Shown here: piece by piece, positions 20,190 to 28,242 of the stretch
Layout of the letters: every line of letters begins with the position of its first letter
How positions within the stretch are numbered: the stretch's first letter is position 1
From: Shinella zoogloeoides
Lineage (GTDB): Bacteria > Pseudomonadota > Alphaproteobacteria > Rhizobiales > Rhizobiaceae
Reading direction: 5' to 3'
Assembly: GCF_020883495.1 (NCBI RefSeq)
Contig: NZ_CP086610.1
Span: 372,001 to 436,000 of the forward strand
Length of the DNA stretch: 64,000 bases
Notes under the pieces: generated by a model
What the model was told of the DNA's origin: nothing
Seen by the model: only the letters and a program-made list of their open reading frames with translations
Databases searched by the model: none
Translations under genes and position numbers: made by a program

Positions 20190-23100
20190 TTAGACCGTCT
20201 TGTAGGCCTGGATGATGGCTTCGACCTGCGCCGTGTTCATCGCGGCGATCTGCTCGGCCTTCAGGGCCCGGACCTGGGCGGAGCTCAGGGCAAGGATGTC
20301 TTCCGTGGCAAGGCCGGCAATCGCCTTGGCGCTGATGGCGGCCAGTTCGTCGGTGGTGAAGCTCTTGATCTCGTCCGAGCTCAGAGCCTGCAGGACGGCG
20401 GCGGTGAGGCCGGCGATCTGCGTGCTGTTGAGCGCCTCGACCTGGGTCGAGGAGAGGGCCGCGACCTGGTTGGAGCTGAGACCGTTGAGCTGCTTGGCGT
20501 CGAGAGCCGCAACCTGCGTGGTGCTGAGCGATGCGACCTGGCCGGTCGTCAGGCCCGTAAGCTGCTTGGCCGAGAGGGCCGCGAGCTTGTCGGAGCTGAG
20601 CGAGTTGAGCTGGGTGCTGCTGAGAGCGCCGAGCTGTGCCGACGAGAGGGCTGCGACCTGCTTGGTATTCAGGGCCGCGAGCTTGTCGGTGGTCAGGCCT
20701 GCGAGGGCAGCGGTTTCAAGACCTGCGATCGCCTTGTCGGAGATGGCGGCCAGTTCACCGGTGGAGAACAGGGCCAGTTCCGCGGAGTCGATGGTCTTGA
20801 GGGCGGCAGCGCCGAGGCTGGCAATCTGCGAGGACGTCAGAGCCTCGACCTGATCGGTGCTGAGGGCGGCGGCCTGTGCCGTCGTCAGGGCGGCAACCTG
20901 CTTGGCGCCGAGCGAGGCGATCTGGCCGGTGCTGAGGCCTGCAATCTGACCGGTGGTCAGGCCTGCAAGCTGCTTGGCGGACAGCGCGCCGAGCTTGTCG
21001 GAGCTGAGCGAGTTGAGCTGTGCGCTGCTGAGGGCGCCGAGCTGCGCCGACGAAAGGGCTGCGACCTGCTTGGTGTTGAGCGCAGCGAGCTTGTCGGTGG
21101 TCAGGCTTGCGAGGGCAGCGGTTTCGAGACCTGCAATCGCCTTGTCGGAGATGGCGGCCAGTTCGTCGGTGGCGAACAGAGCCAGTTCCGCAGAGTCGAT
21201 GGTCTTGAGGGCAGCGGCGCCGAGGCCGGCGATCTGCGATGAAGTGAGGGCCTCGACCTGCGCCGTGCTGAGGGCTGCGGCCTGTGCGGTGGTGAAGGCC
21301 GCAACCTGCTTTGCGCCGAGCGAAGCGATCTGGCCGGTGCTGAGGCCGGCGATCTGACCGATGGTCAGGCCTGCGATCTGCTTTGCGGACAGCGCGCCGA
21401 GCTTGTCGGAGCTGAGCGAGTTGATCTGAGCGCTGCTGAGAGCGCCGAGCTGAGCTGACGAGAGGGCTGCGACCTGCTTGGTGTTGAGGGCCGCGAGCTT
21501 GTCGGTGGTCAGGCTTGCCAGAGCAGCGGTTTCGAGACCTGCAATCGCCTTGTCGGAGATGGCGGCCAGTTCGCCGGTGGAGAACAGGGCCAGTTCCGCG
21601 GAGTCGATGGTCTTGAGGGCAGCCGCGCCGAGGCTGGCGATCTGCGAGGAAGTGAGGGCTTCGACCTGAGCGGTGCTGAGGGCGGCGGCCTGTGCCGTCG
21701 TCAGCGCAGCAACCTGCTTTGCGCCGAGCGAGGCGATCTGTCCGGTGCTGAGGCCGGCAATCTGGCCGGTGGTCAGGCCTGCAAGCTGCTTTGCGGACAG
21801 CGCGCCGAGCTTGTCGGAGCTGAGCGAGTTGAGCTGTGCGCTGCTGAGAGCGCCGAGCTGGGCCGAGGAGAGGGCGGCGACCTGCTTGGTATTCAGGGCG
21901 GCGAGCTTGTCGGTGGTCAGGCTGGCAAGGGCTGCGGTTTCGAGACCTGCGATGGCCTTGTCGGAGATGGCGGCCAGTTCGTCGGTGGAGAACAGGGCCA
22001 GTTCCGCAGAGTCGATGGTCTTGAGGGCAGCGGCGCCGAGGCCGGCGATCTGCGAGGAAGTGAGGGCCTCGACCTGCGCCGTGCTGAGGGCGGCGGCCTG
22101 TGCCGTCGTCAGGGCGGCAACCTGCTTGGCGCCGAGCGAAGCGATCTGTCCGGTGCTGAGGCCTGCGATCTGACTGGTGGTCAGGCCTGCGATCTGCTTG
22201 GCGGACAGCGCGCCGAGCTTGTCGGAGCTGAGCGAGTTGATCTGAGCGCTGCTGAGGGCGCCGAGCTGTGCCGACGAGAGGGCCGCGACCTGCTTGGTGT
22301 TCAGGGCGGCGAGCTTGTCGGTGGTCAGGCTGGCAAGGGCAGCGGTTTCAAGGCCGGCAATCGCCTTGTCGGAGATGGCGGCCAGTTCGCCGGTAGAGAA
22401 CAGGGCCAGTTCCGCGGAGTCGATGGTCTTGAGGGCAGCAGCGCCGAGGCTGGCGATCTGCGAGGACGTCAGAGCCTCGACCTGAGCGGTGCTCAGGGCG
22501 GCGGCCTGTGCCGTCGTCAGCGCAGCAACCTGCTTGGCGCCGAGCGAGGCGATCTGGCCGGTGCTGAGGCCGGCAATCTGGCCGGTGGTCAGGCCTGCAA
22601 GCTGCTTTGCGGACAGCGCGCCGAGCTTGTCGGAGCTGAGCGAGTTGAGCTGTGCGCTGCTGAGGGCGCCGAGCTGCGCCGACGAGAGGGCTGCGACCTG
22701 CTTGGTGTTGAGGGCGGCGAGCTTGTCGGTGGTCAGGCTGGCAAGGGCAGCGGTTTCGAGACCTGCGATGGCCTTGTCGGAGATGGCAGCCAGTTCGTCG
22801 GTGGAGAACAGGGCCAGTTCCGCAGAGTCGATGGTCTTCAGAGCGGCGGCGCTGAGAGCGGCGATCTGCGTGGAGGTCAGGGCCTCGACCTGAGCCGTGC
22901 TGAGAGCGGCGGCCTGCGCCGTCGTCAGGGCGGCGATCTGCTTTGCGCCGAGCGAGGCGACTTGTCCGGTGCTGAGACCAGCGACCTGACCGGTGCTGAG
23001 GCCTGCAAGCTGCTTGGCCGAAAGGGCGGCAAGCTTATCGGAGCTGAACGAGTTGAGCTGTGCGCTGCTGAGAGCGCCGAGCTGAGCCGACGAGAGGGCT

Positions 23101-24029
23101 GCGACCTGCTTGGTGTTGAGGGCGGCGAGCTTGTCGGTGGTCAGGCTTGCGAGGGCGGCGGTTTCGAGACCTGCGATGGCCTTGTCGGAGATGGCGGCCA
23201 GTTCGTCGGTGGAGAACAGGGCCAGTTCCGCGGAGTCGATGGTCTTGAGGGCAGCGGCGCCGAGGGCGGCGACCTGCGTGGAGGTGAGGGCAGCAACCTG
23301 GGCGGTGTTCAGGGCGGCGGCCTGCGCGGTGGTGAAGGCGGCGATCTGCTTGGCGCCGAGCGAAGCGACCTGACCCGTGCTGAGGTTGGCGATCTGGCCG
23401 GCGCTGACGCCCGCAAGCTGCTTGGCCGTGAGGGCCGCGATCTTGTCCGTGCCGAGCGACGTGATCTGGGCGCTGGTCAGCGCGTTGAGCTGGCCCGAGG
23501 AGAGGGCGGCGACCTGCTTGGTGGTCAGCGCGGCGAGCTTGTCGGTGGCCAGGCTTGCGACGGTGGCGGTGGTGAGGCCGGCGATGGCCTTGTCGGAGAT
23601 GGCGGCCACCTCGTCCGTGGTGAACAGGGCGATTTCGGCCGAATCGAAGGTCGTGAAGACGTCATAGCCGAGGGAAGCGATCTGCGTCGCAGAGAGCGCG
23701 CTGACCTCGTCGGTCGTGAAGGTGGCGACCTGCGCGCTGGTGAGCGAAGCGGCCTGCTTGGCCGTCAGGCCGGCGATGTGGCCGGAATCGAGAGCGGCCA
23801 TCTGAGCGGCGCTCAGGCCCTTCAGCGCCGTCGCGCTGATCGCGCTGATCTGGCCGGAGGTGAAGGAGACCAGGCTGGTCGAGGTGAAGGCGTTGAGCTG
23901 TGCGGACGAGAGTGCGGCGACCTTATCGGAGGTCAAGGCCGCGACGTCTTCGGTGTTAAGCGTCTGGATCGTCGCCGTGGCGAGATTCTTGATCTGGCTG
24001 GCGGTCAGATTGGAAATAATTGAAGTCAT
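20190..24029 (-). CDS. Giant octapeptide-repeat protein, unknown function
   Basis: The product is 1279 residues from the ATG at 24029 (MTSIISNLTASQIKNLATAT; AAGGG about 9 nt upstream). It consists almost entirely of octapeptides of the form [VIL]xx[LI][STG][ST]x[QKE], such as VAALSSAQ, IAGLSTGQ and LAALNTKQ. Seventeen octads make a 136-residue unit repeated about nine times, marked by DELAAISDKAIAGL. I saw no Cys, Trp or Pro, one Arg, two Tyr and no cleavable signal peptide or membrane segment. Each octad has an S/TxxQ helix-capping look, so a short-helix solenoid is plausible; a beta-solenoid is the alternative. The first four residues match the flagellins. It sits between a GT41 gene and flagellin 3. 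I do not recognise the family and assign no function. Confidence 0.9.
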   Translation of the reverse strand: MTSIISNLTASQIKNLATATIQTLNTEDVAALTSDKVAALSSAQLNAFTSTSLVSFTSGQISAISATALKGLSAAQMAALDSGHIAGLTAKQAASLTSAQVATFTTDEVSALSATQIASLGYDVFTTFDSAEIALFTTDEVAAISDKAIAGLTTATVASLATDKLAALTTKQVAALSSGQLNALTSAQITSLGTDKIAALTAKQLAGVSAGQIANLSTGQVASLGAKQIAAFTTAQAAALNTAQVAALTSTQVAALGAAALKTIDSAELALFSTDELAAISDKAIAGLETAALASLTTDKLAALNTKQVAALSSAQLGALSSAQLNSFSSDKLAALSAKQLAGLSTGQVAGLSTGQVASLGAKQIAALTTAQAAALSTAQVEALTSTQIAALSAAALKTIDSAELALFSTDELAAISDKAIAGLETAALASLTTDKLAALNTKQVAALSSAQLGALSSAQLNSLSSDKLGALSAKQLAGLTTGQIAGLSTGQIASLGAKQVAALTTAQAAALSTAQVEALTSSQIASLGAAALKTIDSAELALFSTGELAAISDKAIAGLETAALASLTTDKLAALNTKQVAALSSAQLGALSSAQINSLSSDKLGALSAKQIAGLTTSQIAGLSTGQIASLGAKQVAALTTAQAAALSTAQVEALTSSQIAGLGAAALKTIDSAELALFSTDELAAISDKAIAGLETAALASLTTDKLAALNTKQVAALSSAQLGALSSAQLNSLSSDKLGALSAKQLAGLTTGQIAGLSTGQIASLGAKQVAALTTAQAAALSTAQVEALTSSQIASLGAAALKTIDSAELALFSTGELAAISDKAIAGLETAALASLTTDKLAALNTKQVAALSSAQLGALSSAQINSLSSDKLGALSAKQIAGLTIGQIAGLSTGQIASLGAKQVAAFTTAQAAALSTAQVEALTSSQIAGLGAAALKTIDSAELALFATDELAAISDKAIAGLETAALASLTTDKLAALNTKQVAALSSAQLGALSSAQLNSLSSDKLGALSAKQLAGLTTGQIAGLSTGQIASLGAKQVAALTTAQAAALSTDQVEALTSSQIASLGAAALKTIDSAELALFSTGELAAISDKAIAGLETAALAGLTTDKLAALNTKQVAALSSAQLGALSSTQLNSLSSDKLAALSAKQLTGLTTGQVASLSTTQVAALDAKQLNGLSSNQVAALSSTQVEALNSTQIAGLTAAVLQALSSDEIKSFTTDELAAISAKAIAGLATEDILALSSAQVRALKAEQIAAMNTAQVEAIIQAYKTV
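20330..23610 (-). repeat. 408-bp tandem repeats inside the octapeptide-repeat gene
   Basis: The landmark GCTTGTCGGAGCTGAGCGAG (plus strand) recurs, exactly or nearly so, at 20585, 20993, 21401, 21809, 22217, 22625, 23033 and (diverged) 23441, always 408 bp apart, i.e. 136 codons or 17 octapeptides. A second landmark (GATGGCGGCCAG, the AAIS motif) gives the same period down to 20334. Central copies alternate between two types (e.g. TTGATCTG at 21401 and 22217 against TTGAGCTG at 20993, 21809 and 22625), implying an 816-bp duplication of a two-unit block. The outer copies are more diverged. Confidence 0.93.
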
Positions 24030-24781
24030 GGACGCGCGCCCTTGTTCTAGCGGATCTGGTCGACGTCGTCTTCGTGCCACCGACCGTGCGGGAAGAGTTG
24101 GCTCTTCTCCTCGGGTCCCCAAGCGCCTTGCGCTGGCCGTCGTACCGCTCGGTCGGGCGCCAATTGCGGGCGCTTACGCTCCGGACGTCCGGTTGGACGA
24201 AAACTATGTCAATTGAAACATGGCTCGAACGAGCCAGCGCATCGGAAGGGCATCATGCGCGGAAGCCGAAGCGGCTCCGATCCCTACGCCATTTGGTCAC
24301 AAACGCCTTGCATCGGCTGTGCTGTGTCAGGGGGAGCCACCGGAGCGGACGAAATGCCCCATTACTCCCCTTTTCGACCAAGGCCAGTTCTAAACCGGCA
24401 GCTTTTAATTTTAGGTTAACAGGCCTCGCAAGGGTTGCAATCCCGGCCCGCCGTTTCGTCCGGCGAACCGGGGCGCGCCAAGGGGGGCGATCCGCGCGAA
24501 AATCCCCTCGATTATCAGTGGCGACGGCGGGATTGCCACCTGGGGGGAAGCATCGGTGAGGTAAGATCTGGCCATTGGAAATTTACGCTTTCTTCAATTT
24601 CCTTTACGCGCGCCGGCGATGTTAACCATTTGTTAACCATTTCCCGTTAACCAATTGTTAAGAACGATGGATCGGCGCCCAGGGCAAGCAGGCGGCGCCG
24701 AATGCATGACGCCCCCTGTCGTTACCGGTCCCGCCTCACTCCGGCATGTCCCCGACAATCTCCTTTTCAGGGCAAGTGCCA
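24030..24781. promoter_or_regulatory. Long divergent intergenic region between the repeat gene and flagellin 3
   Basis: This 752-bp stretch holds no convincing gene. Toward the repeat gene it has a minus-strand TTGACA (24212-24207) without a clear -10, and a perfect 12-bp palindrome CCGGACGTCCGG at 24181-24192 that could be an operator. Toward flagellin 3 it becomes AT-richer, contains GTTAAC near 24413, the CtrA-like sites listed separately, and CCGGCATGTCCC at 24741-24752, the element shared by all flagellin genes, 29 nt before the ATG. Confidence 0.55.
24622..24661 (+). promoter_or_regulatory. Two CtrA-like binding sites before flagellin 3
   Basis: TTAA-CCATTTG-TTAA (24622-24636) and TTAA-CCAATTG-TTAA (24647-24661) both match the alphaproteobacterial CtrA consensus TTAA-N7-TTAA exactly and sit side by side, 121 bp before the start codon. 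Both contain the extended half site GTTAACCA. The match is seen directly; binding is inference. Confidence 0.6.
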
Positions 24782-26059
24782 ATGACCAGCATTTTGACCA
24801 ACTCCGCCGCCATGGCGGCGCTGCAGACCTTGCGCAGCATCGACAACGGCCTCGAAACCACCCAGGCGCGCGTTTCCTCGGGCCTGCGCGTCGAGACCGC
24901 CTCCGACAACGCCGCCTACTGGTCGATCGCGACGACGATGCGCTCCGACAACCGCGCCCTTTCCACGGTGGCCGATGCGCTCGGCCTCGGCGCCGCGAAG
25001 GTCGACACCGCCTATGCCGCGATGGCAAGCGCGATCGAGACGGTGAAGGAGATCAAGGCCAAGCTCGTCGCTGCCTACGGCGTCGGCACGGACCGCGCCA
25101 AGATCCAGGAAGAGATCACGCAGCTCCAGAACCAGCTTCGCAGCATCTCCGAATCGGCCTCCTTCTCCGGCGAGAACTGGCTGCAGGGCGTCATCAGCAA
25201 CGGCGCCACGCCGCCCGTCGAGCGGCCGATCACCAAGCAGGTCGTCGCCTCCTTCATCCGCACCTCTTCCGGCCAGGTCGCCGTCACGACGGTGGACTAT
25301 CCGCTCGATTCCAAGACGGTTCTGTTCGACCAGAGCGGCGGCAAGTTCGGCGTCCTCGACAAGGAAGCCGGTTTCCTCTCGGAAAAGGAAGTGGCCGTCT
25401 CCATTGAGGAAACGGATGGCGGCGGGGATGTCGCGACGAAGAAATATGCCGTCGCCAGCTACACCAATGCGGACCTTGCCGTGAAGGGACCGACGACGGG
25501 GAGCGATCCGCGCGTCTACGAGGTCGCCGGCGAATTCTATCTGAAGATTGCCGACGATAGCTGGATCGAGGTCACGACGACCGATCCGAGCATCAACGGG
25601 GGCACCACGACCGCGGCCTATGACAACGGTACGCCCTATTATGCGGTCGCCGCTGCCGCGAACGACATGGAAACCCGCTCCCTCGGCTTCTCCGTCGCCA
25701 CGCTCGACATCAACAAGCTGCTCGATCTCGCCACCACGATGGGCGGCATGACGGGCGAGAATTATGTCGAGGTCGACGTGCTCGACGTGATGACGCGCTT
25801 CGTCGACCAGCAGCTCCTCGCCATGACGAGCGCGGCCTCCTCGCTCGGTTCGATCCAGAGCCGCATCGGCCTGCAGGAGGATTTCGTCGCCACGCTCGTC
25901 GACGTGATCGACAAGGGTATCGGCCGTCTGGTCGATGCGGACATGAACGAGGAATCCACGCGGCTCAAGGCCCTGCAGACCCAGCAGCAGCTTGGCATCC
26001 AGTCCCTCTCGATCGCCAATTCGAGCGCCGAGAACATTCTCCAGCTCTTCCGCCAGTAA
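24782..26059 (+). CDS. Flagellin 3
   Basis: The 425-residue flagellin starts MTSILTNSAAMAALQTLRSI; an in-frame ATG at 24746 lies within the shared regulatory element and is not preferred. D0/D1 ends are intact (GLRVETASDNAAYWSIATTM; GRLVDADMNEESTRLKALQT, then LGIQSLSIANSSAENILQLF). Its middle region differs strongly from flagellins 1 and 2, having an NKLLDLATTMGG segment and more acidic residues. It is separated from the other two flagellins by the 8-kb minus-strand insertion. Confidence 0.97.
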   Translation: MTSILTNSAAMAALQTLRSIDNGLETTQARVSSGLRVETASDNAAYWSIATTMRSDNRALSTVADALGLGAAKVDTAYAAMASAIETVKEIKAKLVAAYGVGTDRAKIQEEITQLQNQLRSISESASFSGENWLQGVISNGATPPVERPITKQVVASFIRTSSGQVAVTTVDYPLDSKTVLFDQSGGKFGVLDKEAGFLSEKEVAVSIEETDGGGDVATKKYAVASYTNADLAVKGPTTGSDPRVYEVAGEFYLKIADDSWIEVTTTDPSINGGTTTAAYDNGTPYYAVAAAANDMETRSLGFSVATLDINKLLDLATTMGGMTGENYVEVDVLDVMTRFVDQQLLAMTSAASSLGSIQSRIGLQEDFVATLVDVIDKGIGRLVDADMNEESTRLKALQTQQQLGIQSLSIANSSAENILQLFRQ

Positions 26060-26110
26060 GAGCGGAAGGCATTTATCCGCCCGGCCGTGGTCATCGGCCG
26101 GGTGGGCGGT

Positions 26111-26140
26111 TGGGCCGCGCGATTGCCCTGGCGCGGCCCA
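26111..26140 (+). terminator. Hairpin after flagellin 3
   Basis: TGGGCCGCGC (26111-26120) pairs perfectly with GCGCGGCCCA (26131-26140) around a 10-nt loop, 51 nt after the flagellin stop. The T-tract is weak. The rest of the gap to 26356 shows nothing definite apart from a 25-codon open frame at 26283-26360. Confidence 0.6.
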
Positions 26141-26356
26141 ACACCCTTCATCTTCATCCTCGCACAAGTTTGAACCCCTAGGTTCGGTGGCACGATCAGG
26201 AAGATTGTGCGCCCTCCGCCTCCCGGCGGGGCGCGGTGTCCGAGGAGACAGGTCAGCGGTGTTGTCAGGCAAGAGTGTCCCCATGAGCGAACGTCGAAGC
26301 GGCTCGCGGCTGTCCCGCCGGGCCTTCCTTCCGTTCGTCCGGCAGGAGGCGATGGC

Positions 26357-27007
26357 ATGAGCACCCATCTCGCCCGCTATCTCAAGGATTTCAGCACGCC
26401 GCGCGCGCCCGCGCCGGTCTTCCAGCCGCCGAGCTTCGCGCAGGAAAGCGCACCGGCAATGGCCGAACCCCTTGCTCTCCTGCCCGCCCTGCCGGCGGTG
26501 GATGTGGAGGCCGAAAGGGCCGCCGCGCTGGCGGAAGGCCGGGCGGAGGCCGAAGCCGAGCTTCAGGCCAGGCACGAGGCCAGCCTTGCTGCCCTGAAGG
26601 AAGCCCACAAGACCGAGATCGAGGCGCTGAAGGCGCGCTACGAACAGGACTACGCGGCGGCGCTCGCCGAGCGGTTCACTGCGCTGACGGGCGAGGTGGC
26701 CGATCAGGTCGCCGCGCAGACGGCGCAGGTGCTTGCCCCCGTCATGAGCCAGGTGCTGACCAAGGGCGCGGTCTCCGACCTCGCGCGCCTCGTCGCCGAA
26801 GGCCTGAAGGACGGCGAGGGCATGACGATTACGGTGAAGGGGCCGTTGAACCTCTTCGAGCAGTTGAAGTCGCACTTCGAGGACCCCATGCCGGTGTTCC
26901 GGCATGTCGAGGTGCAGGATGTCGATCTGACGGTGGAATTCGGCGACGCCGTCCTGGTAACGCGGATGGCGGCCTGGGCTGACACCGTACGCAAGGTGCT
27001 TGCATGA
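26357..27007 (+). CDS. FliH-like export ATPase regulator
   Basis: The 216-residue protein has a Pro/Ala-rich N-terminus, a charged coiled coil at about residues 50-100 (AALKEAHKTEIEALKARYEQ) and a C-terminal domain (ARLVAEGLKDGEGMTITVKG, then DVDLTVEFGDAVLVTRMAAW). The pattern of a coiled coil followed by this 'L..L.dg.g..I.v.gP..L' domain matches FliH, the regulator of FliI. AGGAGG at 26344-26349 sets the start. It overlaps motB by four bases, at the place of the uncharacterised gene preceding motB in rhizobia. The assignment is by eye. Confidence 0.65.
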   Translation: MSTHLARYLKDFSTPRAPAPVFQPPSFAQESAPAMAEPLALLPALPAVDVEAERAAALAEGRAEAEAELQARHEASLAALKEAHKTEIEALKARYEQDYAAALAERFTALTGEVADQVAAQTAQVLAPVMSQVLTKGAVSDLARLVAEGLKDGEGMTITVKGPLNLFEQLKSHFEDPMPVFRHVEVQDVDLTVEFGDAVLVTRMAAWADTVRKVLA

Positions 27008-28239
27008 GCGAAGGCGAAAATCACCACCACGGCAAGAACGAGATCATCATCGTCAAGCGACATGGCGATCACGAGGGCGACCACCATGCGGCTGCCTGGA
27101 AGATCGCCTATGCCGATTTCATGACGGCCATGATGGCGTTCTTCCTCGTCATGTGGCTCGTCAATGCCGCCAACGAGGAGACCAAGGCGTCGGTCGCCTC
27201 CTATTTCAATCCGATCAAGCTGACGGACGACAAGCCGGCGGACAAATCCGTGAAGAAACCCGCCAACAGCAAGGAAGGCGAGGCGACGCAGGACAAGTCC
27301 AAGGAGCAGGGCCAGCAGCAGGCGAGCGGCAACGGCGCGGAAAAGGGCAAGGACGAGAACACCACGGCCGGTGAGGAAACGAAATATTCCGAGGCCGACT
27401 TCTTCTCCAATCCCTATTCGGTGCTGTCCGAGATCGCGCAGGAAGTCGGCCAGCAGGCCAATGTCAGCGCCAAGGGCGAGGGCGGCGCGGCCAGCTCCGG
27501 CCCGGCCACCGGCGCCAGCGGCGGCGAGGCCTATCGCGACCCGTTCGATCCCGATTTCTGGACGCAGCAGGTCGAAATCTCCGAGGCGACCAGCGCCGGC
27601 AGCGAGACCAAGGCGCAGGAAGGCAAGCCCGGCCAGCAGACGATGGCGGCGGTCGATGCCGACAGGACGGTCGAGGAGGCGCTTGCCAAGGCGGATGCCG
27701 AAGAGGCCGTGAAGAAGGCCGAGGAAGACAGGCACGAGGCGGACAAGAAGGCCGACGAGGCTGAGAAGGCGAAGAAGGACAAGGATGCCGACGCGCTGAA
27801 GAAGCAGATCGCGCAGGAGATCGGCGCTGTCGGCAAGCTTGCCGAGGGCCTCAGCGTCACCCCCGCCGAAGGCGGCCTCCTCGTCAGCCTCACCGACCAG
27901 CTCGACACGACCATGTTCAATGTCGGCTCGGCCGTGCCGCGACAGGAAATGGTGCTCGCCATGGAGAAGATCGGCAAGATCCTCGAAGGCAAGCCCGGTG
28001 CCATCGCCATTCGCGGCCATACGGACGCGCGCCCCTTCGCCGGCGGCAAGAACGACAACTGGCGTCTTTCCCTCGACCGTGCGCAGAGCGCCTATTATAT
28101 GCTGGTGCGCGGCGGCCTCGAGGAGAAGCGCGTCAGCCAGGTCACAGGCTTTGCCGACCGCCGCCTGAAGGTGCCGGCCGATCCGATGGCCGCCGCCAAC
28201 CGCCGCATCGAAATCCTCATCCAGTCCGAGGGCGGCTGA
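27004..28239 (+). CDS. motB: MotB, peptidoglycan-anchored stator subunit
   Basis: The 411-residue protein has a His-rich N-terminus, one membrane helix containing the proton-channel Asp (AYADFMTAMMAFFLVMWLVN, Asp38), a long Lys/Glu/Ala linker, and a C-terminal OmpA-like domain (IAIRGHTDARPF near residue 335, then RLSLDRAQSAYYML). It is longer than enteric MotB (about 308 residues) because of the charged linker at about residues 70-275. It starts inside the fliH-like gene and is followed by motC and motD, the rhizobial order. Confidence 0.95.
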   Translation: MSEGENHHHGKNEIIIVKRHGDHEGDHHAAAWKIAYADFMTAMMAFFLVMWLVNAANEETKASVASYFNPIKLTDDKPADKSVKKPANSKEGEATQDKSKEQGQQQASGNGAEKGKDENTTAGEETKYSEADFFSNPYSVLSEIAQEVGQQANVSAKGEGGAASSGPATGASGGEAYRDPFDPDFWTQQVEISEATSAGSETKAQEGKPGQQTMAAVDADRTVEEALAKADAEEAVKKAEEDRHEADKKADEAEKAKKDKDADALKKQIAQEIGAVGKLAEGLSVTPAEGGLLVSLTDQLDTTMFNVGSAVPRQEMVLAMEKIGKILEGKPGAIAIRGHTDARPFAGGKNDNWRLSLDRAQSAYYMLVRGGLEEKRVSQVTGFADRRLKVPADPMAAANRRIEILIQSEGG

Positions 28240-28242
28240 TCG

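Noticed and set aside
20330..23610. Possible CRISPR array or satellite DNA
   Set aside because: The 408-bp period is an exact number of codons, the whole stretch is open on the minus strand, and there are no short repeats with unique spacers.
22962..24023. Antisense open frame with pentapeptide-repeat-like LGAERxDL pattern
   Set aside because: It is the reverse reading of the octapeptide repeats; the regular look is forced by the repeat on the coding strand. A second such frame (19965-21242) has the same origin.
20190..24029. TAL-effector-like repeat protein
   Set aside because: Only the short LTxxQVxxL likeness exists; there is no 33-35-residue unit and there are no variable di-residues.
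24213..24419. 68-codon open frame in the flagellin 3 upstream region
   Set aside because: It has no good ribosome-binding site and random-looking composition.
26283..26360. 25-codon leader peptide with a twin-arginine look (SRRAFL) before the FliH-like gene
   Set aside because: Too short for a TAT substrate and without a good ribosome-binding site; its overlap with the next start codon could be chance.
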